Assembly: GCA_029945375.1 (NCBI GenBank)
Contig: CM057062.1
Location: 2,185,564 to 2,249,563, forward strand
Length of the DNA stretch: 64,000 bases
DNA from: Agaricus subrufescens
Taxonomy: Eukaryota; Basidiomycota; Agaricomycetes; Agaricales; Agaricaceae
Direction: 5' to 3'
Below, piece by piece: positions 47,326 through 57,851 of the stretch (the first letter of the stretch is position 1; each line of letters begins with the position of its first letter). A program made the position numbers and the translations under genes. The notes beneath the pieces were generated by a model, which saw nothing but the letters and a program-made list of their open reading frames with translations, was not told the origin of the DNA and did no database searches.

Positions 47326-47499
47326 TAGGACACATTCATTACTTCATCACACATTGATGATGTACTACACATGCAATTAAACACTGTGCAGGTTACCATA
47401 AACCCTAAGGGTTCTTATTGATTTATTTTGGAGTATTTTTTAATCAAAACTCAGAACAAGCTCCAAAATCATATTTTAAGTTAAAATGAGATTACTGTA

Positions 47500-47754
47500 T
47501 CATTACAACCTTATGTTCACTGTCAATTACATAAGTGTGACAGGTGTCAACGGAGTGTTAGTTCACAGTGCATTTTTGGTCTTATAAATTCCCTTTTTTA
47601 GGTATATCTTTCCATTTTGGGATATGTTTTGATGGATGGGAGGCAAGTTCAGTGTTCACACTTGGTTCACACCCCTGTTTTCATGTTAACATGAGCTTAT
47701 TTTAGTTCAAAAATTGGCCATTTAATGCTTAATGTGAACATAAGGTTGTAATGA
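47500..47754. mobile_element. 255-bp MITE with TA duplication
   Basis: Ends TCATTACAACCTTATGTTCA and its inverse TGAACATAAGGTTGTAATGA are perfect 20-bp inverted repeats flanked by TA on both sides (47498-47499 and 47755-47756). No coding capacity; Tc1/mariner-type MITE by its TA target. Confidence 0.75.
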
Positions 47755-47761
47755 TACAATA

Positions 47762-48880
47762 CAGTGGCTCAAAAAACTGTCCCAATGCTTTGAAGTATTC
47801 AACTGTTTCAGCTATAGCGCCATGGGAACAGTTCAAAACCTTATGTAATAATTATCTATTGTAGTCTAGCATGTGATCTACTGGTAGCATTTTAGAATAC
47901 ATAAATTGATTGGAAATTGATTGAGAAATCAAATCAACAAAATAATTAATCATTGGGACAGTTTTTTGACTCTCTACTCTTGTTGTAACTAATACTTGAT
48001 ATGACCACCTTTAGCCTTGATAACTGCCTGGCACCTCCTAGGCATACTTTCTATAAGTCTTTTACACTCTTCTGAAGTGATTTTGTTCCACTCTTCAGCC
48101 ACAAATCATGAACTCCTCTAGGTGGTTTGAGAAATTCCTTTGACTTGTCCCTGAGGTTGATCCAAAGGTGTTCAATGGGGTTTAAGTCAGAAGATTGGGC
48201 AGGCCAGACTAGGACTTTGATGTTATTGTCTTTAAACCACTTGTCTGTTCTTTTTGCCATGTGCTTGGGATTATTATCATGTTGGAATATCCTCTTCCCC
48301 TCCTCCATCTCTAGTGTTTCAAAGCTGTTAACAACTCCAGTGGCCAAAGTATCACAGTATTGCTCAGAATCCATGATACCTGAACCTCTGTAAGCATCCC
48401 AACTCCCTCCCATCCCATACAGCCCCATACCATAAGGTTATTCCCCCCTCCATGTTTGACTGCAGGAGTAGTAGTCTTATCAGAAGGGCTCTCACCATTT
48501 TTCTTCCATGTATGTCAGAAAACTAAAACTGGCCTGATCCCCTTATGTTTGCCTGATCTGAAAAATGGCCTGATGCTTTCTGACCCACCCTGATTAGACT
48601 GCCTGATCTTACCTGATCCTATAGGATCATGAACCTGAAGGCCAATGGTATCTGATTTGGTAGAATCAGGCAAATGTAAACTGATTTAGCTTGATCAGGT
48701 TAATTTCAGTTTTCCAACATATACATCCTTCCATCTGACTGAATCCTATTAATCTTGGTTTCATCTGACCACAAGATGCTTTTCCAGTCCTCCACTATCC
48801 AATTCTTGTGGTAATGAGCAAATTTGAGATGGTCTCTTCTATGTTGCTGTTTGAGGAGAGGTCATTTCATCTTTACATAG
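47762..48880 (-). mobile_element. Degenerate Tc1-type transposon
   Basis: The end CAGTGGCTCAAAAAACTGTC starts after TA (47760-47761). An inverted copy, GACAGTTTTTTGA, lies at about 47958-47970. The transposase, on the minus strand, shows RIFQHDNNPKHMAKRT, VLVWPAQSSDLNPIEHLW (DDE-type motifs with the second Asp and the Glu) and, upstream, a Trp-Lys-rich block DWKSILWSDETKINRIQSDG around 48790-48740. It is split by a MITE (48513-48719), has frame breaks, and its 5' end is lost at the long-TIR element starting near 48884. Not functional. Confidence 0.8.
48513..48719. mobile_element. 207-bp MITE nested in the Tc1 transposase
   Basis: Terminal inverted repeats TGTCAGAAAACTAAAACTGG and TGTTGGAAAACTGAAATTAA (inverse) followed by CCTGATC in both, flanked by TA. 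It interrupts the transposase region, so it inserted later. Internal CTGATC/GATCAG motifs recur. Confidence 0.75.
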
Positions 48881-48883
48881 GTG

Positions 48884-50583
48884 CGGTTGATGTGGGCTGT
48901 CCATGAGTAAGTGCAAGAGATCATGAGGGTTGTGCATGGATGTATGTGGATGCTTGGTTCAATGTATGGGACTCGCAAGGCCTGGACACAGACCCACAAG
49001 TACTCATGAGTAGTGGCATGGGAACAACAAGGTGTCTGTGCAGACAGACATGGGTGCACATGGACCAATGAGGATCAATGTGGAAAAGCATTCAAAGGGG
49101 GGAAGTGAATGAAATAAAGCAAAGAATTAATACCATATACATGTACTATTCATGTCTAAGTTGCTTTGTTACATGTATCTCCCTCATTCTTGCTCAATTT
49201 GAAAAGACCTTTTGTATTCAATAGGGATAGTCAATAGCTACTGCTCTATGCTTTTATTAGAAGATATTATAGAAGAAATGTGTTTATAAACTATATTTTG
49301 TACCCTGGAAATGCAAATTTGCAGACATGCTCACTGCAGCCTTTTTGTCATCAAAGTGTAATTGGATTATATGTCCCCCATTTCCTCTTGAAAAGTTGCA
49401 AAGCTACATTTGCTGGAAAGCCCTTTTGCATAGTTTTGTCTCCATATACTGTATATTTTGTCTAGAACAGCCAGGAACTGCACCCACAACAGCTCCTTTT
49501 GTACCAAGAATTTTAGTAGCTTATATCTTTCCCATATTTTAGCCTAATATTGCACAAGTACATTTGTTGGAAAGCCCTTAACAAGGGCTCTCTATCGATG
49601 TGCATTTCATTTGGAGGAACCCAAAAATGCGCTCACAGTAGCCCTTTTTGTGCCCTGGAAAAGCGCTGCCATATCAGGCAATATGCTGCTCAGTACCACA
49701 TAATACTGCATAAATATAGACATATTATGTATATTAAAGTATATTTCAAATTTCATAACAATTGAGCAACCATTTATTGCACTACCACTCTGATGGGACT
49801 GATGGGATTGTTGATGGGAGGAGTGATGGTGATGGCAGAAATGATGTATCAATGAACAAGATTGATGCCCAGATTAGCTTTTGATGGCCTGATTGCCTAT
49901 TGATGGCCAGAATGATGGGTAAAATGGTGGGTAATGAAATGAAAATGGTTATGAAGATATGCAATGAATGAAGAAGTCTATTGGAACAATGAAGAAATAG
50001 TTATGAAGATATGCAATGAAGGAAGAAATCCATGGGAAGGATATATAATGAATGAAGATTTTATAGGAAGAGTGGGTTGGTAGTTATGATAATGAAAGGT
50101 TATCAGGAATTATGAAGATTGCATCTTTGGATAGTCCCAATAAATTATCATTAAATTGCTAGCTACTAGTGGATTGAGTGAGGATGATCAGTGTGGTCAG
50201 TAAGAGGTCCAAATGCAGGTTGGTCAGTGTAGCCACAGCATGATTGCACACACCAACAAATGGTGTGGAATAGATGTAGATGAATCTCAAATTATCTGTT
50301 GGGTCTATTAGTGGGTGGGTAGTTATGATAATAAAAGGTTATCAGGAATTAGTCCACATTGATCCTTGCTCAGTCCACATTGATCCTCATTGGTCCATGT
50401 GCACCTGTGTCTGTCTGCACAGACACCTTGTTGTTTCCATGCCACTACTCATGAGTACTTGTGGGTCTGCGTCCAGGCCTTGCAAGTCCCATACATTGAA
50501 CCAAGCATCCACACACATCCATACACAACCCTCATGATCTCTTGAGCTTACTCATGGACAGCCCACAACAACCACACCTACCT
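48884..50583. mobile_element. Non-autonomous element with ~200-bp terminal inverted repeats
   Basis: 48884-49083 and 50378-50583 are inverted copies (for example GTGGGCTGTCCATGAGTAAG and its inverse) at roughly 90 percent identity. The interior has no transposase; it holds direct repeats such as GGTAGTTATGATAAT near 50079 and 50319 and the TTGGAAAGCCC blocks near 49410 and 49568. No clear target duplication found. It separates the Tc1 relic from the Ty3 gag. Confidence 0.65.
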
Positions 50584-50599
50584 GCATTGTTTGACCAGA

Positions 50600-53017
50600 G
50601 ACCATATCACTTGATTAGTTAAGTAACCTGGTTGGGTACATTATAACTCCTGGTCTCTGGCATGAGCATGGTTTACAGATACCTAGAAGGGTTATTTGTG
50701 ATGAAGAGCCCAATTTCACATTCATAGGGAACATTGGTCTCATGTTATCTTTGGCAAATTCAGGCCACATCCATCTTTGAGGTTGTAGAGATACATTGAG
50801 TAAGTAGAAATCATATGCTTTCTCAGCAAGGAATTTAGATGCAATGGATACTTCACATTCTTGTGGTGCATGACTATCAGTCAAATATTCATTGGTTTGC
50901 TTAATGAACCTGAAGAATTTTTGAATTCAGTTGAAGGAGAACCATCATATTTTTTGGGCGGAATAGGTTTGAACAGTGAGCAGGCATTATCTCTAGTCCT
51001 GGACCTTTGATTGGTCCTGATTCTGTGGTTAACCAAGCTCTCATAGCTTGAGTCCAATGAAGCATCATTTGTTGTGGTCTCTGATGATGAGTTGCTGGTA
51101 CTGCTAGAATCACTGGATGAACTAGATGGGGAGTCTGATAAGTCAGATGGTTGGTGTTTGCTTTTGGGATCACTTGGTATTGGCAAGGAGATGGGAGACT
51201 CATTCTGCTGGTGAGAGGATTTCCTTTTGGAGTTTCTCTTTTTATGATTAGGTTGACCTCTTTTGCTTTGTTTAAGCTTCTTTTTATGCTGTCTTGGGTT
51301 TTCGGCTTTTTCAGGAGCAGCTAATCATGTCTCAGTTTGTTGAAAGTAGTTTCTTGGATTAACCATGTCAATTGGTCTATTGATCCCTGATGTATTTAAG
51401 CCAATATTTTCAGTATGTGAGTGTTCTCTGTTTATATTGTAGTTTTCTTGGATAAATTTGCTTATTCCTAAGCCTTGTCCTTGGCTATTTTGTGTATCCC
51501 TTGAGTTTAATTGACTACCTCTCTCCAGTGTATTAGTCTTGGACATTGTGCTGCTTTGCCTCTTTGGGTCTCCTGACTCTTTTATTTAAAATATGTCTCA
51601 CTTCTTCCAAAGCACAGTGTTGAGAATCTGGGTCCAGTCCGGCTTCTGGGATACCAGGGTTACCCCAATTTCTGGGATCAACATGTTTTCCTTTTTCTTT
51701 TGAGGGTCCAGCTTTAGCCATGTTTGCTATTGTGACATTTGCATTTCTGTTGGTGATGATATCCCTCTGTTCATCAGTGAGATTGGTGGCCACCATACTG
51801 ATGTCTTGAGTCCACTGTTTGTCATTTGATTGTGAAGGGGACTCATCCTCTATGGGATTTATAGATTATAAGGCTGTATAAAATTTTTTGTTCCTACTAG
51901 ATTTGACATTTTCATTTGGAGCCAGGAGCAGAGCGCTCATGGAGTTGACTACTTCTTTGAAATCATGAGATATATTGTTCAAACTAGTTTTGTCTTTATA
52001 CTCAATGCTTGCATCCAAGACATTGGGGCTTGTGTACAAGGTTGGGGATTTCCCCTTATTGTCTGTGGAAGGGGTTGGATCACCTCATGGGTCAATGACT
52101 TCAACTTCTGATTGAGGTACGAGGACCTCACTTGATACAGGAGGTCTTGTTATGAATTCTTCTTCCAAGTAGTGAAGTGTGGGCTCAGCTCAGCTCAAAA
52201 GCCTGGGCTTGGGCTCAGCTTTGTAGGGCTTGGGCTTTCAAAAATGCTGAGCTGAGCCCAGCAGGTGGGCTTGGGCTTGGCTCAGCTCAGCTTGGGCCTG
52301 AGCCCAGGCTTGTTAGTGGGCAAGCTGATTTTTTTAAGGCTTCCAAATTTGCTTGGTCTGTCCAGTTTTCACTTATTTGTAGGCAGTTCTCATGATTTTT
52401 GGGCATGTTCTAATATGCTTTCATCATGTTAGGGGCAAAGTGTGTCATCAACAATTGTGGGGAGTCAGTTTAATGCCTTTCCCATGGTCATTAGAATCCA
52501 GAGCAAGCAAATGGGCAGCATGGACATCCTTTTGATGAGAAGTAGTGGCATCAGCAACATCACTATCTAAGCTTTCTGAGTGGTTGCTGATCCCACTGAG
52601 CACCAGCAGCTGCAGCTGCAATCAATGCCATAGGTTCAACTTCAAACCCCGCTCTGGGATGAAGCCTGGGCTCAGGCCCTGGGCTTGGGCCTGCTCATAT
52701 CCCAAGCCAAGCCCAAGCCAAGCCCAGGCCCTCCTGCGGGCTCAGCTCGGCTCAGGCCTCAGGCCCGAGCCTGCACTTCACTACTTCCAAGGGAGGAAGG
52801 AGGTGAGCAGGGACTGGTAGTCCAGGGGCTGTGCTAAAGAGAATTTTTTGGTTGATTTTTGAGAGATGGGCTCACCTTTAAGTTCATCTTGTGGGGAGCT
52901 TGGAGTGACACGGCTACATAGATTGTATCGAGACATATTGTTGACGTTGTTTAGGGGTTTGATGACTATAGAAGTTAATTCTTTTTGGTTGACTGATTGG
53001 ATTACCTGGGTGGCCAA
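50600..53017 (-). mobile_element. Ty3/Gypsy retrotransposon, gag region, decayed
   Basis: Minus strand from the ATG at 53017: ELTSIVIKPLNNVNNMSRYN and KKFSLAQPLDYQSLLTSFLP, after the hAT insertion RRPKEAK-type and PSKEKGKHVDPRNWGNPGIP, then FKPIPPKKYDGSPSTEF and AEKAYDFYLLNVSLQPQRW, all typical of Agaricomycete Gypsy Gag. Frames are interrupted several times. Protease, reverse transcriptase and integrase would lie to the left but are absent; sequence switches to the long-TIR element near 50583. CpG-poor. Confidence 0.8.
52170..52783. mobile_element. 614-bp non-autonomous hAT element with 8-bp TSD
   Basis: Ends TAGTGAAGTG and its inverse CACTTCACTA are flanked by a perfect 8-bp duplication CTTCCAAG (52162-52169 and 52784-52791), the hAT hallmark. 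Both subterminal regions are rich in GGGCTTGGGC/GGGCTCAGCT motifs that pair with each other. It is inserted inside the Ty3 gag. Confidence 0.85.
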
Positions 53018-53088
53018 ACCGGGGTTTTCCAGACGTCGAGAGAGTATAGAGTTTTTTAAGAGAAGATAGTTGGGGGTTGTCGAAAATA

Positions 53089-53294
53089 TGTAACGTGAGC
53101 AGTAGCGGTCACGCTACACTAGAGACTTTCAGTCGGAGGAATCGACAGGGTAAAACTATCGGTTTAAGAAAATCTAACCAGTACAAACAGTAAAGACTAC
53201 TTTATATACTAGGTATGCTGTTTGTCCTGGATGGATAAAGAAAACATAAAGAAATACGAGGTCACGATACTAGACGTTGATAGCCGACGCTACA
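53089..53294 (-). mobile_element. Probable 5' LTR of the Ty3 element
   Basis: On the minus strand this 206-bp piece starts TGTAGCGTCGG and ends GGTCACG..TCACGTTACA, i.e. TGTA...TACA, with a central TATATAAAG that could be the promoter. It lies directly upstream of the gag start. A 30-bp hairpin (53089-53118) ends it. No second LTR is left to compare, so this is inferred. Confidence 0.5.
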
Positions 53295-53348
53295 AAGAGG
53301 CGTTATCATATATGTATATATGATCGCGTGGCCAACCCACTGATTCAA

Positions 53349-54797
53349 ATGACAGACAATCAGTCCGCGACCTCGAAAAAACAAATCATCGCTGTTTGGG
53401 CAGGATGGTCGGTGACGAAGGAGTACACACCCGAAGAACAGGCTGGCCAGCCACCACTCAGGGAGATCGTGACCGGGCTCTCGTTAGATGTCACAAATCA
53501 GCTTGTCCGGGACTTCAGTGTCAACCCTCCAAGTTTCCGTCGCGCCCTACCCATTCCCGCCTGTGGGTACCACTGCTAGCTTCCTTGACTCCTTCCTTGA
53601 ATCTTCACTTGTCTTAGATCCAGAGAACTCGACTCTTGCGGATATGCCTAACGATACGCCCCTCGTAGTCCTGGTTTCACACCCGCGGAGTTTTACAGAA
53701 AATGTCAAGCAAAGCATCCACCAACAGCGTAATGTCCTATGTTCAAATTGTCTTTGTCGTATATTTAATCATAGTGGTAACTAGGTGACACGTTGTCCGA
53801 AATTCGGGAGATGATGGCCCAATTGCAGCAGCAAAATGACAAGAAGATGGAAGGGATGCAGAAAACGATGAGCGAAACGATAGACAAAAAGGAGCGTCAA
53901 AACAATAGCAAGATGGAAGAGTTGCGCAAGACACTTAACAGAGAACATGACAAAAAGATAGAAGAGTTGCAGAAAACGATGAACGAAACGATAGACAAAA
54001 AGGAGCGTCAAAACAGTACCAAGATGGAAGAGTTGCGCAAGGCACTTAACAGAGAACATGACAAAAAGATAGAAGAGTTACAGAAGACGCTAAACGGACA
54101 ACGGGACAAGAAGATAGAAGAGATTCGGAAAGCAATGAACCAAAGGATAAACGAAAAGGAACGTCAGAACAATAAGAAGATGGAAGATATGCGGGAAACG
54201 ATCGACGGACAGCATGACAAGAAGATGGAAGAGATGCGGAGAACGATCAACGGGCAACATGACAGGAAGATAGAAAAGATGGAGCGGCAACATGAGGAGG
54301 AGATCGACAGCTTGAAGAATGATCTGAAGGATACAAAACAAAAAACGACCCAACTCGAACGGAATCTGGCGGACCTGCGGACCTCGCACGAACAGCTACG
54401 ACGTGTAAGTTGCCCAATTTTCTTACCACGCCCAGACTTATATTTCCAGTCCATTTTCTATTTGCATCTCCGGTACCTCCTCGATCAAGCACGGAGCAAA
54501 ATCGCAGCAGAGTTTGAAAAGAAGACTTGGGATTCGCTTTTGAAAACCTATCCAGACAAACCGGCTCTGGTAGGACACATTTACTCTCATTTCGCTAATT
54601 CCTCCACCGCGCTTTCCGACAAATGCATCCGTCTCCTTTGTTATCCCAGCGATATCCGTGATGAGGGTGATCATACAGCTCATAGTGCAACAAAAGATGA
54701 GGTTCTTCTCGCTATCATGGAGTTGCAGGTGCGGAATCATCGTGCAGAACTGGCGATGTTATTTCACTATGTGTTTGGGGATCATCTGGCTGTTTGA
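53349..54797 (+). CDS. Coiled-coil protein of unknown function
   Basis: Proposed exons 53349-53562, 53618-53728, 53785-54404, 54450-54797; 1293 nt, 430 residues, phases consistent. The N-terminal ~105 residues are soluble and unrecognised (VWAGWSVTKEYTPEEQAGQP, with VLVSHPRSFTENVKQSIHQQ at the end). Residues about 110-300 are a long coiled coil made of near repeats of the type HDKKIEELQKTMNETIDKKE with strong heptad spacing. The C-terminal ~115 residues form a separate helical-looking domain (DKCIRLLCYPSDIRDEGD). The third intron is only 45 nt and could be retained without frame loss. An upstream in-frame ATG at 53277 would add 24 residues. Confidence 0.65.
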
Positions 54798-55134
54798 GTA
54801 CCCTAGTTTCTTTTTAAGCCGAATAGATTGATATTCATCAGTACGCTTTACGTACTTCGGAACTCTCCCTTTCTCCACCGCGTCCATTCTCATACTTTAT
54901 AGCCCATTGCCTTCCTCGTTCCATCTCCCCATCTCCCCGCTCCCCATGGCTGATCTCTACCCTCCTGCCCACGCCCGCTCGCAACACTCCTCCCCTTCCC
55001 CCCCAGCTTCCAGATCGTATACCCCCAGCTCATCTCCTCTCAGCACTCCACCCCCAACAATGCCTCCTCCGAACATAATGATCCCCCCGGCCCCTCCAAA
55101 TCAAATCCTGACCACCGGCCACCCAAAACAGAGT

Positions 55135-55185
55135 ACCTTTCTCACCAAGCTACCTTTCTCACCAAGCTACCTTTCTCACCAAGCT
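55135..55185 (+). repeat. 17-bp triplication inside the HSF DNA-binding domain
   Basis: ACCTTTCTCACCAAGCT occurs three times head to tail. The first copy is in frame with the ATG at 54946 (TFLTKL); only the third leads to TATGC and the splice donor at 55192. One copy would restore the frame. Confidence 0.9.
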
Positions 55186-56334
55186 ATATGCGTACGTGCC
55201 GACCGCTCACAGCTCTCCGTCTCGCTCACTCCTTCTCCGAAAGCCTTCTTGAGCTGCCAGAGAACCACCACATGATTCGCTGGGACCCACCCGGCGAACA
55301 TATCATCGTCGAGCTTGCTCTCCATGTCCTTCCAAGCATTTATTGTCAATCGAGATTCGCGAGCTTCACCCGGCAACTAAATGTCTGCCTTCTTTCATTC
55401 TCCATTCTCTTCCTTAATTCACCACCGCCATGTTCTTTTAGATCTATGGTTTCATACGCAAAGTTAAGCTGCGCAATGTCGATCCCGCCATCGATGACCC
55501 CGACGCGAGTACATGGTGTAAGTGCCCCGATTCGCGTGACCCGTCAACCGATCGTTGTTGATTATTGTGGCAATACAGCGCCCCCGACTCTCAATCGCCA
55601 CTCCTCGCCCGAAGTCGTAGCCAACTTCAAGCGCAGAGTCCCGCCCCGTCTCCCAAAACCCCGCAAGCGCGATATCCACGGCCAGCCACCTGTTCCACTC
55701 CCTCGCTCTGCAATCGGCTTGGGCTCCGTCCCTCTCACCGTTCCATCCTCGTCATCAGTCCCAATGCGAGAGCAAAGCGCGTCATCTGTCTCCCCCTCAA
55801 GCCGGCCTACCACTGGATACTCTATGTCGTCTCTACCATATCGGGAGGATCTCCATGATTATGCCCGACCAAACTCTAGCCACCACCGACCAAACTCCCC
55901 TCAGCTCCCCCAGTCCTCGAAATCCAGTTATCCCACTGGAACCCTTAGTGTTCGTCGCGATCGCCGGCACAGTCACGCGACGAGCCCTTATCCCAGCCCT
56001 TATGACCATCGCGATCAACGACCCTCAAGTTCCCCGCAGCCAGTTGATGACCACCAATCGTCAGGGATTCCTCGAGTGCGGAGTAACTGCTTTCAGCCGG
56101 CGCATATAGCTTCAACCCTTCGCAAAATGAGTTTTCCTATTCAGCGTCACCGGGCGCAGTCAACCATACATGGATTCAACGAATGAAACTAATGGCTGCA
56201 GTCATCGGAACGTGCGACGCTCAACATCAACGTCTTCTATATCTGCTGTGAATGGTGAAGTTCAAGGTGAAGGCGACCCTCTGCAAACGCTAGCAGCTTC
56301 AAGGCCTCTGAACCACCGCTGGTTCCCTTTGAAC

Positions 56335-56753
56335 CTGACTTTGTAAGTATCCTGCATGTCTCCGTTCAAGTTAGGTTAAACATGTTTTCCAGGGCTGGGA
56401 CACTAATGGAGACACAGCTACTGCTGTAGAATTTGTAAGTATCCATTTATCCCTGTTACAGGTAAATTAAACATGTTTTTGAGGGCTGGGCAACTAGCGG
56501 TGGCATGGCGGCTCCTGCGAAATATGTAAGCATCCCGTACGCCTCCTTTCCAGTTAAGTTGAACATATTTTGCAGGGCTGGGGCACTAATGGAGACACAG
56601 CTGCTGCTGTAGAATTTGTAAGTATCCCGTTTGTCCCTGTTTCAGGTAAATTAAACATGTTTTCAACGTGTTTTTGAGGGTTGGGCAACTAGTGGTAGCA
56701 TGGCGGCTCCTGCTGTGTCTGGATGGACGGTTCCAGCAAATTCTGAAGAATCG
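56335..56753 (+). repeat. Tandem 42-nt exons at the 3' end of the HSF-type gene
   Basis: Exons 56393-56434, 56484-56525 and 56576-56617 are 42 nt (14 codons) each; a fourth, 56679-56753, is 75 nt. They encode GWDTNGDTATAVEF, GWATSGGMAAPAKY, GWGTNGDTAAAVEF and a longer GWATSGSMAAPAVSGWTV.. form. Introns of 50, 50 and 61 nt share GTAAGTATCC donors and AACATGTTTT..AG ends. The A-B-A-B order shows duplication of a two-exon unit. Confidence 0.8.
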
Positions 56754-57851
56754 GTAACTATCCGGTACTAACAACAGTGGGTTTGTTGCAGCAGAGGCAG
56801 CGGAGTCCCAACAGGATCTCTAGTCAATTATCTATAAGCTTTCAGTCTATTATTAGCTAAAAATGACATCGGAGAGCAGGTAAGACGAGCTCAAGGATTA
56901 TCTGCTCTTCGTCAATAGTCCAATAGCCATTATAAGTGCCAGATGTAATATAGGACCAACGATTCCATCATGCCTCATCTCCACCAGTCCACCTGTCAGT
57001 GACTATCCTTGAGTAGGAAATTTAGTCGAGAAGTGTTCTAGAAGCCTATATTTACCAACTTTCATGGTGGTGGCAATAGAAGTTAAAGTGAAGTAGAAAC
57101 CCATGAATCAAAAAGTGGTTCATAGATGAAAATCACGTTGGGAAACATAAACGGATGACTGGACAGCACACCACAAAACCCAAATCTCTAAAGTTAACAG
57201 GGCATATGGGTCAGTGTTGTGTGACTCATGAGTATTGGTCAGCCTCATGAACACGGATCATGGGTAACTCATGAGTATGTTAGCTAGCCGAGTCATGATA
57301 AACACACAAATAATTTAGAACAATTGGCTGTAATTTGTTTTAACATAAGTTCAAAATTAATTTACTAATAGATGTCGGAGTCTATTTCAAGTTTGATTTA
57401 ACAAATGCTCGAAAATAAGTCACTAAAACCTCCTAGGGTTTATTGTAACCCACATGCAGTGCATAGTTGGCTCAAAACACAAACCTTATGATGCTGTCAA
57501 GGTTGAATTGAAATTCCTATTTTTATATTATGGAATCAAACAAAAGTCATTTATGGTATGACAAGGGTATCTTTTTTTGTGTAAGTAAAGCTGCTTCTTA
57601 GAATTGTGAATCTATGTCTCAATTAATGATAATTTGGGATATATAAGCAGAGTCATCAGCCTCTCTCAGGAATCTCTTACAAACATGCCCCAAGCACCAT
57701 TCCTGCTCCTGTCAAACAAAAAATTTACCATATACTATTCTCTTTGTTCACCCTGTCAAATGAAATTGGTCAGTTACATGGGGTCATCAGTCTGCTCCTT
57801 CCATCATCACTTTATTGATAAAAATCTTCCACAAGCAGTGTTTGCAATTCA
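56754..57851. other. CpG-poor repeat-derived sequence
   Basis: 57285-57470 is an inverted copy of the MITE end at 46797-46978 (ends GTAACCCACATGCAGTG). Before it (56760-57284) I see nothing definable; CTCATGAGTA motifs recur near 57220 and 57270. After it (57471-57851) a leaky frame leads into the SUN-like ORF and may be its 5' part. Confidence 0.5.

Larger units (their letters stand above)
54946..56753 (+). pseudogene. HSF-type transcription factor, frame-damaged
   Basis: HSF-type DNA-binding domain (winged helix) spread over exons: QSTFLTKL at 55132-55151, then ALLELPENHHMIRWDPPGEH (from 55244), HVLPSIYCQSRFASFTRQLN, IYGFIRKVKLRNVDPAIDDP (from 55442) and, after an intron, PPTLNRHSSPEVVANFKRRV (from 55579). 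A Ser/Pro-rich tail follows. Three problems: a 17-bp triplication in helix 1 adds 34 bases and shifts the frame; four residues usual after IIVE are missing; and the frame changes again before the last exons (about 56290). The 3' end has tandem 42-nt exons. It could be a real gene with assembly errors; as given it cannot encode a full protein. Confidence 0.7.

Noticed and set aside
47281..47410. rRNA or telomere-like meaning of the repeated AACCCTAAGG / CCTAGGGTTT motifs
   Set aside because: They occur once per transposon end, not in tandem, and are part of inverted repeats.
47762..47975. A separate MITE formed by the outer and inner inverted Tc1 ends
   Set aside because: Outer and inner repeats match only over about 20 bases, and the transposase follows directly; the inner copy is better seen as part of the Tc1 end.
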